Notes: generated from the letters alone by a model not told the origin. A stretch of DNA of 8,361 nt from an uncultured Lachnospiraceae bacterium (GCA_910579495.1 CAJTVD010000111.1:1-8361), one strand, 5' to 3'. Shown: positions 1 through 6,281, numbered from the stretch's first letter. Numbers and translations: made by a program.

Positions 1-55
1 TTATTTCTCAGCATTCTTTAAAATGATTAACATTTTGGAATGCTGAGTATAACGC
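1..55. repeat. 55-bp terminal direct repeat, left window end
   Basis: Identical over all 55 bases to 8307-8361, the last 55 bases of the window. It differs at one position from 4154-4208 (C at 53, G at 4206). It contains the main stem-loop. A direct repeat that starts and stops exactly at the window edges suggests either overlapping ends of a circular contig or attachment-site-like repeats around a dimer. Confidence 0.95.
7..47. other. Large stem-loop in the joint, copy 1 (upstream arm cut off)
   Basis: CTCAGCATTC (7-16) pairs perfectly with GAATGCTGAG (38-47). After an uneven internal loop, AAAATG (20-25) pairs with CATTTT (31-36) around a five-base loop. No run of T follows on either strand, so it is not a typical intrinsic terminator. 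It may be a recombinase-recognised palindrome or a structured site in the joint of the circle. Confidence 0.85.
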
Positions 56-130
56 TTCAAATGTTGATGTATCCATTTGAGGCCTTATATCCATGTTTTT
101 ATAATGTTGATCTTTTAAACTATTTCCCAT
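8..130 (-). CDS. Candidate small protein (40 aa) encoded in the joint, copy 1
   Basis: A minus-strand ORF runs from ATG (128-130) to TGA (8-10). The upstream GTGAGGA (134-140) could serve as a ribosome binding site, though its spacing is short at 3-4 bases. The product is small and polar with an aromatic C-terminal half: FEALYSAF at 24-31, ending HFKEC. I do not recognise it. The one base that differs between copies falls in the third position of codon 26, Ala in both (GCG here, GCC in copy 2), which fits a coding constraint but is a one-in-three chance. Against it: the ORF is short, no clear minus-strand promoter is seen, and it lies over the gene A promoter and both hairpins. It could be a small accessory or excisionase-like factor, a fragment of a host gene captured in the joint, or chance. 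Confidence 0.35.
   Translation of the reverse strand: MGNSLKDQHYKNMDIRPQMDTSTFEALYSAFQNVNHFKEC
49..88. other. Second, competing stem-loop, copy 1 (weakened by C at 53)
   Basis: The arm at 49-63 (ATAACGCTTCAAATG) pairs with the arm at 74-88 (CATTTGAGGCCTTAT) except for a C-C mismatch at 53/84. One T-G pair (56/81) would be a wobble pair in RNA. The loop is 10 bases. The right arm covers the -35 box of the gene A promoter. Confidence 0.75.
77..105 (+). promoter_or_regulatory. Sigma-A promoter for the recombinase operon, copy 1
   Basis: A -35 box TTGAGG (77-82) and a perfect -10 box TATAAT (100-105) are separated by 17 bases. Transcription should start near 112, leaving a leader of about 115 bases that contains the left inverted repeat and a small hairpin (188-204) just before the ribosome binding site. 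The -35 box lies inside the right arm of the second stem-loop, so recombinase binding or hairpin extrusion could affect expression. It lies outside the inverted repeats, in the joint region. Confidence 0.7.
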
Positions 131-150
131 AAATCCTCACTTTCTTGTAC

Positions 151-166
151 AAAAGATGAGCATTAT
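151..166 (+). repeat. Left 16-bp inverted repeat, copy 1
   Basis: AAAAGATGAGCATTAT is the exact reverse complement of 4124-4139. Allowing one-base bulges, weaker matching continues on both sides (GTAC before it against GTAGTAA after the partner; ATC after it against GAATA before the partner). It lies 60 bases before gene A, probably in its untranslated leader. It is the likely recombinase-binding site at the left end. Confidence 0.9.
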
Positions 167-226
167 CAGATACGCTATTCTTAGGTTTTCCCCTCAGATG
201 GGAATCCGGAAAGGAGCGCATTTGAT

Positions 227-2128
227 ATGCAAATAAACTATTTAGATGCTGTTTCATCAGTTCTCAATATGATGAAGCAGCCTGACAGTGCATGTAAAAA
301 TATAGACATGCATAGAACCTGTTACACTACATTTTTCAAGTACCTGATGGATAATGACATTCCTTTTTCTATGGATGCCGCACTGGACTGGCTTGAGATT
401 AAGAAACTGGAAATTTCCTACGAGGCGTGTTCCCAATATAGAAATGCCCTGTTCCGCCTTGAGCATTACCTGCTTTTTGGGGATATCAAAAGTCCTTTCT
501 GCCGTTCGGAAGACAGCTTTTTCTGCAGGAGCGGAATGTCGGAATCCTTTTTCCGTCTGACATATGAGCTGGAAGAATACTATGCGGCCAGCCAAAACCC
601 CGGCTATTACCATACGTATTCCGTTGCCATAAAAGAGTTTTTCCGGCTTGCGACGTCCCTTGGAATTACAGAGCCGGAAGCAGTAACCATAGATACTCTT
701 ATCGAATACTGGAATACTTACTGCAAATCCTGCAGTTCTTCCGGCAGACGCCAAAACGCCGTATGCGCTATGACGGCGCTTATGAAATACCTTCACCGCC
801 GGGGTGATGTGCCGGAGTGCTATCAGCTGGTTCTTTTTGGTGGGAACGCTGAAATACTGCCGGGTATGAGGCTTCCAAAAACAGGCGTCGCATTTCATCC
901 CAGTGTACCCCTTGAACATAAAGCGGAAGAATATCTTGACGCTCTGAATGATTGGAAATACATGGAGTCATCAAAAGCTGTTTACCGCAATGATTTCACC
1001 TGGTATTTTATGTTTTTGGAACTTAACCGTCTGGAACATTCACCAGAAACTGTAACCCTATGGATAGATATGCTTCCGGATTGTCCGGATCAGGCCAAAG
1101 CCGGCAATTCCATATCGGCCCGCCGTTCACACACGATCAGAATGTTTGGGAAGTATCTCCAGGGCACAATGGAATCTAACATAACTGCAGGCCAAAAGCG
1201 TGCGTCCGACCAACTCCCGTCATGGAGCAAAACCATTCTTGATGGTTTTATAGAGAGCCGCAGGCGGGATGGGATGGCCAATAATACACTTACCATGTGC
1301 AGAGCTGCCGGATGCAGTTTTTTCAAATATCTTGAAGACAACGGGATAGATCATCCAATGTCCATAACGCCGGATGTGGTGAAAGCATTCCATAACCAGG
1401 ATGTCCACTCGACCCCGGAGAGTAAAAATGCATATGGGTCTAAACTCCGCCAGCTTCTGCGGTACATGGCCGGCCAGGATCTGGTTTTGCCGACACTTGT
1501 TTTTGCGGTATCCGCAGGCTGCGCTCCCCATCGCAGCATCGTTGATGTCCTGAGCGATGATATGGTTAAGAAAATATATGAATACCGTGAGAAAGCCTCC
1601 ACCCCCATAGAACTCAGGGACACAGCCATGGTTATGCTCGGACTCCGGATGGGTATCAGGGGCGCAGACATCCTAAAGCTCCAGGTAAATGATTTCGACT
1701 GGAAAAATAAAACGGTCTCCTTCATCCAGCAGAAAACAAGAAAAGCAATCACGCTTCCAGTACCGACAGACGTAGGTAATTCAGTATATAAATACATCAT
1801 GGATGGGCGTCCGGAATCGGCTGCCGCAGGTAACGGATATATATTTATCCGCCATCAGGCGCCATATATCCCGCTTAAAGTTACAACGGCATGCCGCGGG
1901 GCTTTAAAAAGAATACTTGCCGAATATGGTTTTGAACTGTCTGCCGGCCAGGGCTTCCATATGACACGGAAGACATTTGCCACAAGAATGCTCCGGGCAG
2001 GCAACAGGCTTGATGATATTTCTAATGCCCTTGGGCATGCACGTCAGGAAACTGCTGAGGTATATCTTGAACGTGACGAAGATAAAATGAGGCTCTGCCC
2101 TCTGGAATTTGGAGGTGTCTTATCATGA
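227..2128 (+). CDS. Gene A: long tyrosine recombinase (633 aa), first of the trio, copy 1
   Basis: Tyrosine recombinase expected to cut and rejoin DNA at the element ends through a 3'-phosphotyrosine intermediate. The C-terminal catalytic domain (about 440-625) has R478 (GIRGADIL), K503 (QQKTRK), H578 and R581 (HMTR), H604 (LGHA) and nucleophile Y613 nine residues later. A SAM-like core-binding domain lies at about 335-420. The first 330 residues are an extension with further helical modules: FFKYLMDNDI at 36-45 resembles FFKYLEDNGI at 365-374, so the core-binding fold seems duplicated, with weaker repeats near 127-203 and 257-313. Most tyrosine recombinases have 300-400 residues; Tn554 TnpB has about 630. 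The ATG follows AAAGGAG (210-216) by 10 bases, behind a small hairpin (188-204). The stop overlaps gene B. The family is certain; the exact role in the trio is inferred. Confidence 0.95.
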   Translation: MQINYLDAVSSVLNMMKQPDSACKNIDMHRTCYTTFFKYLMDNDIPFSMDAALDWLEIKKLEISYEACSQYRNALFRLEHYLLFGDIKSPFCRSEDSFFCRSGMSESFFRLTYELEEYYAASQNPGYYHTYSVAIKEFFRLATSLGITEPEAVTIDTLIEYWNTYCKSCSSSGRRQNAVCAMTALMKYLHRRGDVPECYQLVLFGGNAEILPGMRLPKTGVAFHPSVPLEHKAEEYLDALNDWKYMESSKAVYRNDFTWYFMFLELNRLEHSPETVTLWIDMLPDCPDQAKAGNSISARRSHTIRMFGKYLQGTMESNITAGQKRASDQLPSWSKTILDGFIESRRRDGMANNTLTMCRAAGCSFFKYLEDNGIDHPMSITPDVVKAFHNQDVHSTPESKNAYGSKLRQLLRYMAGQDLVLPTLVFAVSAGCAPHRSIVDVLSDDMVKKIYEYREKASTPIELRDTAMVMLGLRMGIRGADILKLQVNDFDWKNKTVSFIQQKTRKAITLPVPTDVGNSVYKYIMDGRPESAAAGNGYIFIRHQAPYIPLKVTTACRGALKRILAEYGFELSAGQGFHMTRKTFATRMLRAGNRLDDISNALGHARQETAEVYLERDEDKMRLCPLEFGGVLS

Positions 2129-3093
2129 CATACATTTTTGAGAGCGGCCTGGCACATCATATCGAAGGGCTTATACAACAAAAACGGGCTGATGGATATG
2201 CCTATCATGCCGAAGAAAAGCTGTTAAAACGCTTTGATACTTTTTGCGTACAGAATTATCCGGAACTGACAACAGTTACTTATGAAATGGCAGCCAAATG
2301 GTCCGAAGCCAGACCTTGCGAAGGAGATGCCTATCACAACCGCCGTATGTCGGTCGTGAAAGTGCTGGGTGAATATATCCTTTCCCTCGGCCAGGAAGCA
2401 TACATCCCTAATTTTTTCTGCAAGGCTTACCGTCCGGCCCTTTACATCCCGTCAAAAGATGAGGTTAAGGAGCTGCTGCGGAAAATGGATATCCGCACAT
2501 CCCATAATTCAGAGCAGCTAAGGCTCGACAGGGAGTGCAAGATTCTTTTTCTCCTGTATTTTTGCTGTGGGCTGCGTCTGTCAGAAGGGCGGCTGCTAAA
2601 GTGGGAACATATAGACCTGGAAAAAGGGATCCTTACTATCCTTGGCTCAAAAGGCAGCAAAGACCGCCTTGTATACCTTCCGCAGGACAGCCTTCCAGTA
2701 CTTAAAAGCTATAAAGAATGCCAGGAAAAGCTTTTCCCCGGAATTGACTGGGCTTTTCCAGGAAAAGACCCGCATAAGCCTGTTTCGTGTTCCGGAGTAG
2801 AGTCAAGTTTTAACCGTCATTGGGCTATGCTTCCAGCTGCCGGGACACTTGCTAAACACCCGACGCCCCACTGTTTACGCCACGCTTTTGTAGTGGAGAG
2901 GTTTAATGAGTGGATGCACCAGGGAATTGATACAAACACTATGCTCCCATATTTAAGCAGATACCTTGGACATAAAAGCCCTGATGAAACGTATTATTAC
3001 TATCATCTTGTAGAAAAGGCATTTGATACTATCCGGGAGAAAGATACAGTGTCGGGAAAGGTTATTCCGGAGGTGGTTCCCTATGAAGAATAA
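2125..3093 (+). CDS. Gene B: tyrosine recombinase (322 aa), second of the trio, copy 1
   Basis: Ordinary-sized tyrosine recombinase/integrase. The core-binding domain occupies about residues 8-95 and the catalytic domain about 108-300. Catalytic residues seen: R151 (CGLRLSEG), K176 (GSKGSKDR), H249 and R252 (HCLR), H283 (LGHK) and Y292 within a run of four tyrosines (290-293). Y292 is chosen because it lies nine residues after H283 and has a histidine two residues later, as in XerD-type YTH motifs. The neighbouring tyrosines make this assignment slightly less secure. The start codon overlaps the gene A stop as ATGA (2125-2128), with GGAGGT at 2111-2116 spaced 8 bases away, so translation is probably coupled to gene A. 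It presumably works in one synaptic complex with A and C; that is inferred from the operon and from the RIT family. Confidence 0.95.
   Translation: MTYIFESGLAHHIEGLIQQKRADGYAYHAEEKLLKRFDTFCVQNYPELTTVTYEMAAKWSEARPCEGDAYHNRRMSVVKVLGEYILSLGQEAYIPNFFCKAYRPALYIPSKDEVKELLRKMDIRTSHNSEQLRLDRECKILFLLYFCCGLRLSEGRLLKWEHIDLEKGILTILGSKGSKDRLVYLPQDSLPVLKSYKECQEKLFPGIDWAFPGKDPHKPVSCSGVESSFNRHWAMLPAAGTLAKHPTPHCLRHAFVVERFNEWMHQGIDTNTMLPYLSRYLGHKSPDETYYYYHLVEKAFDTIREKDTVSGKVIPEVVPYEE
3069..3085 (+). promoter_or_regulatory. Ribosome binding site that fixes the gene C start, copy 1
   Basis: GGAGGT (3069-3074) lies 8 bases before the ATG at 3083, inside the end of gene B. It decides against the upstream in-frame ATG at 3023. 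The equivalent site for gene B is GGAGGT at 2111-2116, also 8 bases before its ATG. Confidence 0.85.
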
Positions 3094-4120
3094 ACCAGAA
3101 AAGATACGGTCTGGCCAGCTGTTCTTTTCCCAGACATGGAACTTTCTAAATGTCTATTTGGTAAAGCAGGCCGGACGCAGTCAGGCTACAGCAGAATCCT
3201 ATAGGGATTCCCTTACAATATTTAAAAACTATCTTGTAGGTGAATTAGGTAAGTCCATAAGCACCTTTCAGTTTTCCGACTGTACCAAAGAATGTATTTA
3301 TAACTTTAGAGAGTATCTGCTTGCAAATGGCAGCCAGCCATCAACTGTAAATGTAAGAGTCGCGGCTATCCGCGCCTATCTGAACTATGCCTCGGATATG
3401 GACATATCCATCCAGTCGGTTGCTCTGGCAGTCAGCCAGATATCACCCTGCAAAACCATAAAAAAGGAAAAGCCTGTTCTGTCCGAGGATGCACTTGCCG
3501 CAATACTGTCCGCACCGCCGGATACGAAGTTTGGTGTACGGGACCGTGCTATTTTGATTCTCCTCTACGATACAGCTGTAAGAGTCAGTGAGCTGCTCAA
3601 CATCCGCTTATGTGATGTTGCAATGGAATCAAAATATCCCAATATTTTCATAACAGGCAAAGGCAACAAAGAGAGAACCATACAATTGACAGCTAAGGCG
3701 GCTGGACACCTTAAGGAGTATATGCGTGTATATCACAGCAATTCTTCTAAAGAAGCCTACTTATTTTCCACAACGATAAAAGGTGTGGCAGACAGGATGT
3801 CCGTTGGAAATGTCCAGAGGATTATAAAAAAATATGCAGCCCTGGTAAGCGAGGCAGGGATCAGCATTCCAGATTCAGTCCATTGCCACATGTTCCGGCG
3901 GACCAGGGCCACAAATCTTTACCAGGATGGGATCGCCATCGAACTTGTCTCTACAGTGTTAGGACATGCCAGGACTGATACAACCAAAAACTACTATGCA
4001 AAGCAGTCTGTTGAACAGCTTCGGGGAGCAATGGAATCTGTTCCAACACCCATACCTGATGAAGCGGCAATGTGGGAGGGCAGTGAAGATGAAATGGCAA
4101 GGATTTGTGGATTGCGCTAA
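3083..4120 (+). CDS. Gene C: XerC/D-like tyrosine recombinase (345 aa), third of the trio, copy 1
   Basis: The most Xer/phage-integrase-like of the three. The core-binding domain is at about 16-103 and the catalytic domain at about 132-312. Catalytic residues are R167 (TAVRVSELL), K193 (TGKGNKER), H269 and R272 (HMFR), H295 (LGHARTDTT) and Y304. The frame is open 60 bases further upstream to an ATG at 3023, but I chose 3083: GGAGGT (3069-3074) sits 8 bases before it, whereas the upstream ATG has no ribosome binding site and would overlap gene B by 71 bases. With the chosen start the overlap with gene B is 11 bases. The C-terminal tail (about 313-345), rich in Pro, Glu and Asp, lies beyond the catalytic core. 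The stop codon lies three bases before the right inverted repeat, so the gene fills the element to its end. Confidence 0.94.
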   Translation: MKNKPEKIRSGQLFFSQTWNFLNVYLVKQAGRSQATAESYRDSLTIFKNYLVGELGKSISTFQFSDCTKECIYNFREYLLANGSQPSTVNVRVAAIRAYLNYASDMDISIQSVALAVSQISPCKTIKKEKPVLSEDALAAILSAPPDTKFGVRDRAILILLYDTAVRVSELLNIRLCDVAMESKYPNIFITGKGNKERTIQLTAKAAGHLKEYMRVYHSNSSKEAYLFSTTIKGVADRMSVGNVQRIIKKYAALVSEAGISIPDSVHCHMFRRTRATNLYQDGIAIELVSTVLGHARTDTTKNYYAKQSVEQLRGAMESVPTPIPDEAAMWEGSEDEMARICGLR

Positions 4121-4123
4121 CGA

Positions 4124-4139
4124 ATAATGCTCATCTTTT
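4124..4139 (-). repeat. Right 16-bp inverted repeat, copy 1
   Basis: ATAATGCTCATCTTTT is a perfect match in inverted orientation to 151-166. It begins three bases after the stop codon of gene C. Confidence 0.9.
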
Positions 4140-4150
4140 AGTAGTAAAGT

Positions 4151-4208
4151 GCCTTATTTCTCAGCATTCTTTAAAATGATTAACATTTTGGAATGCTGAG
4201 TATAAGGC
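4151..4208. other. Extended stem-loop at the complete joint between copies
   Basis: Here the palindrome is fully visible. Outer arms GCCTTAT (4151-4157) and ATAAGGC (4202-4208) pair perfectly. Next come 10-bp arms (4160-4169 with 4191-4200), then 6-bp arms (4173-4178 with 4184-4189) around a five-base loop. That gives 23 pairs interrupted by small uneven internal loops. G at 4206 is needed for the outer arm. No T-run follows on either strand. Its position between adjoining element ends suggests an att-like site or a protein-bound palindrome. Confidence 0.85.
4154..4208. repeat. 55-bp repeat, internal variant with G at 4206
   Basis: Matches the terminal 55-bp repeats at 54 of 55 positions. 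The single difference (G at 4206) completes base pairing with both GCCTTAT arms around it (4151-4157 and 4235-4241). Confidence 0.95.
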
Positions 4209-4283
4209 TTCAAATGTTGATGTATCCATTTGAGGCCTTATATCCATGTTTTTATAATGTTGATCTTTTAAACTATTTCCCAT
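4161..4283 (-). CDS. Candidate small protein (40 aa) encoded in the joint, copy 2
   Basis: Same ORF as at 8-130, with an identical product; codon 26 is GCC instead of GCG. Here both sides are visible. It ends 21 bases short of the right inverted repeat of copy 1 and starts 20 bases outside the left inverted repeat of copy 2, so it lies entirely within the 164-bp joint. It converges with gene C of copy 1 and diverges from gene A of copy 2. No function can be assigned. Confidence 0.35.
   Translation of the reverse strand: MGNSLKDQHYKNMDIRPQMDTSTFEALYSAFQNVNHFKEC
4202..4241. other. Second, competing stem-loop, copy 2 (fully paired)
   Basis: Arms at 4202-4216 and 4227-4241 pair along all 15 positions if the single T-G (4209/4234) counts as a wobble. 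They share ATAAGGC (4202-4208) with the larger stem-loop at 4151-4208, so both cannot form at once. G at 4206 restores the pair lost in copy 1. Confidence 0.8.
4230..4258 (+). promoter_or_regulatory. Sigma-A promoter for the recombinase operon, copy 2
   Basis: TTGAGG (4230-4235), 17-base spacer, TATAAT (4253-4258). It lies between the right inverted repeat of copy 1 (4124-4139) and the left one of copy 2 (4304-4319), in the sequence that would form the joint of an excised circle. Confidence 0.7.
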
Positions 4284-4303
4284 AAATCCTCACTTTCTTG
4301 TAC

Positions 4304-4319
4304 AAAAGATGAGCATTAT
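4304..4319 (+). repeat. Left 16-bp inverted repeat, copy 2
   Basis: Same sequence as 151-166, lying 164 bp after the right repeat of copy 1. The interval 4140-4303 is therefore the joint between two adjoining element ends. Confidence 0.9.
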
Positions 4320-4379
4320 CAGATACGCTATTCTTAGGTTTTCCCCTCAGATGGGAATCCGGAAAGGAGCGCATTTGAT

Positions 4380-6281
4380 ATGCAAATAAACTATTTAGAT
4401 GCTGTTTCATCAGTTCTCAATATGATGAAGCAGCCTGACAGTGCATGTAAAAATATAGACATGCATAGAACCTGTTACACTACATTTTTCAAGTACCTGA
4501 TGGATAATGACATTCCTTTTTCTATGGATGCCGCACTGGACTGGCTTGAGATTAAGAAACTGGAAATTTCCTACGAGGCGTGTTCCCAATATAGAAATGC
4601 CCTGTTCCGCCTTGAGCATTACCTGCTTTTTGGGGATATCAAAAGTCCTTTCTGCCGTTCGGAAGACAGCTTTTTCTGCAGGAGCGGAATGTCGGAATCC
4701 TTTTTCCGTCTGACATATGAGCTGGAAGAATACTATGCGGCCAGCCAAAACCCCGGCTATTACCATACGTATTCCGTTGCCATAAAAGAGTTTTTCCGGC
4801 TTGCGACGTCCCTTGGAATTACAGAGCCGGAAGCAGTAACCATAGATACTCTTATCGAATACTGGAATACTTACTGCAAATCCTGCAGTTCTTCCGGCAG
4901 ACGCCAAAACGCCGTATGCGCTATGACGGCGCTTATGAAATACCTTCACCGCCGGGGTGATGTGCCGGAGTGCTATCAGCTGGTTCTTTTTGGTGGGAAC
5001 GCTGAAATACTGCCGGGTATGAGGCTTCCAAAAACAGGCGTCGCATTTCATCCCAGTGTACCCCTTGAACATAAAGCGGAAGAATATCTTGACGCTCTGA
5101 ATGATTGGAAATACATGGAGTCATCAAAAGCTGTTTACCGCAATGATTTCACCTGGTATTTTATGTTTTTGGAACTTAACCGTCTGGAACATTCACCAGA
5201 AACTGTAACCCTATGGATAGATATGCTTCCGGATTGTCCGGATCAGGCCAAAGCCGGCAATTCCATATCGGCCCGCCGTTCACACACGATCAGAATGTTT
5301 GGGAAGTATCTCCAGGGCACAATGGAATCTAACATAACTGCAGGCCAAAAGCGTGCGTCCGACCAACTCCCGTCATGGAGCAAAACCATTCTTGATGGTT
5401 TTATAGAGAGCCGCAGGCGGGATGGGATGGCCAATAATACACTTACCATGTGCAGAGCTGCCGGATGCAGTTTTTTCAAATATCTTGAAGACAACGGGAT
5501 AGATCATCCAATGTCCATAACGCCGGATGTGGTGAAAGCATTCCATAACCAGGATGTCCACTCGACCCCGGAGAGTAAAAATGCATATGGGTCTAAACTC
5601 CGCCAGCTTCTGCGGTACATGGCCGGCCAGGATCTGGTTTTGCCGACACTTGTTTTTGCGGTATCCGCAGGCTGCGCTCCCCATCGCAGCATCGTTGATG
5701 TCCTGAGCGATGATATGGTTAAGAAAATATATGAATACCGTGAGAAAGCCTCCACCCCCATAGAACTCAGGGACACAGCCATGGTTATGCTCGGACTCCG
5801 GATGGGTATCAGGGGCGCAGACATCCTAAAGCTCCAGGTAAATGATTTCGACTGGAAAAATAAAACGGTCTCCTTCATCCAGCAGAAAACAAGAAAAGCA
5901 ATCACGCTTCCAGTACCGACAGACGTAGGTAATTCAGTATATAAATACATCATGGATGGGCGTCCGGAATCGGCTGCCGCAGGTAACGGATATATATTTA
6001 TCCGCCATCAGGCGCCATATATCCCGCTTAAAGTTACAACGGCATGCCGCGGGGCTTTAAAAAGAATACTTGCCGAATATGGTTTTGAACTGTCTGCCGG
6101 CCAGGGCTTCCATATGACACGGAAGACATTTGCCACAAGAATGCTCCGGGCAGGCAACAGGCTTGATGATATTTCTAATGCCCTTGGGCATGCACGTCAG
6201 GAAACTGCTGAGGTATATCTTGAACGTGACGAAGATAAAATGAGGCTCTGCCCTCTGGAATTTGGAGGTGTCTTATCATGA
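4380..6281 (+). CDS. Gene A: long tyrosine recombinase (633 aa), copy 2
   Basis: Its protein is identical to the gene A product at 227-2128, with the same catalytic set (R478, K503, H578, R581, H604, Y613) and the same N-terminal extension. The start follows AAAGGAG at 4363-4369. Unlike copy 1, its whole upstream region is visible: the end of gene C of copy 1, the right inverted repeat, the complete double-hairpin joint carrying G at 4206, the promoter at 4230-4258 and the left inverted repeat. Nothing suggests decay, so both copies should be functional if both physically exist. It could instead be the same gene read twice round a circle. Confidence 0.94.
   Translation: MQINYLDAVSSVLNMMKQPDSACKNIDMHRTCYTTFFKYLMDNDIPFSMDAALDWLEIKKLEISYEACSQYRNALFRLEHYLLFGDIKSPFCRSEDSFFCRSGMSESFFRLTYELEEYYAASQNPGYYHTYSVAIKEFFRLATSLGITEPEAVTIDTLIEYWNTYCKSCSSSGRRQNAVCAMTALMKYLHRRGDVPECYQLVLFGGNAEILPGMRLPKTGVAFHPSVPLEHKAEEYLDALNDWKYMESSKAVYRNDFTWYFMFLELNRLEHSPETVTLWIDMLPDCPDQAKAGNSISARRSHTIRMFGKYLQGTMESNITAGQKRASDQLPSWSKTILDGFIESRRRDGMANNTLTMCRAAGCSFFKYLEDNGIDHPMSITPDVVKAFHNQDVHSTPESKNAYGSKLRQLLRYMAGQDLVLPTLVFAVSAGCAPHRSIVDVLSDDMVKKIYEYREKASTPIELRDTAMVMLGLRMGIRGADILKLQVNDFDWKNKTVSFIQQKTRKAITLPVPTDVGNSVYKYIMDGRPESAAAGNGYIFIRHQAPYIPLKVTTACRGALKRILAEYGFELSAGQGFHMTRKTFATRMLRAGNRLDDISNALGHARQETAEVYLERDEDKMRLCPLEFGGVLS

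Larger units (their letters stand above)
151..4139 (+). mobile_element. Recombinase-in-trio (RIT-like) element, copy 1, from inverted repeat to inverted repeat
   Basis: This 3,989-bp segment is bounded by a perfect 16-bp inverted repeat (151-166 and 4124-4139). It contains only three overlapping tyrosine-recombinase genes in one orientation. That gene layout between inverted repeats is the published hallmark of RIT elements. The related Tn554 group also uses several tyrosine recombinases, but its genes run about 361, 630 and 125 residues, a different order and set. The true cleavage points are uncertain: the repeating unit is 164 bp longer than the IR-to-IR segment, so the ends could lie outside the repeats, for example at the hairpin near 4151-4208. 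No cargo genes are present. Confidence 0.75.

Noticed and set aside
40..132. Plus-strand ORF of about 30 codons through the joint
   Set aside because: It has no ribosome binding site, covers the promoter -10 box, and the variable base would change an amino acid (Thr/Arg).
120..221. Minus-strand ORF of 33 codons that overlaps the start of the 40-residue ORF by 11 bases
   Set aside because: It has no ribosome binding site and lies opposite the gene A leader and the left inverted repeat; probably chance, though the overlap style is noted.
257..919. Minus-strand open frame of 220 codons opposite gene A (and the same at 4410-5072)
   Set aside because: It is antisense to a clearly coding recombinase frame, has no recognisable domain, and is best explained as a shadow of gene A codon use.
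1351..1800. Minus-strand open frame of 149 codons opposite the gene A catalytic region (and its copy at 5504-5953)
   Set aside because: It lies opposite conserved catalytic motifs of gene A, and its product is low-complexity and serine-rich; treated as a shadow.
3023..3082. Longer gene C start at 3023 (20 extra residues; likewise 7176 in copy 2)
   Set aside because: No ribosome binding site precedes it and it would overlap gene B by 71 bases; the ATG at 3083 has GGAGGT at ideal spacing.
4151..4208. Large hairpin as an intrinsic terminator
   Set aside because: No run of T follows the stem on either strand, so a standard rho-independent terminator is not supported.
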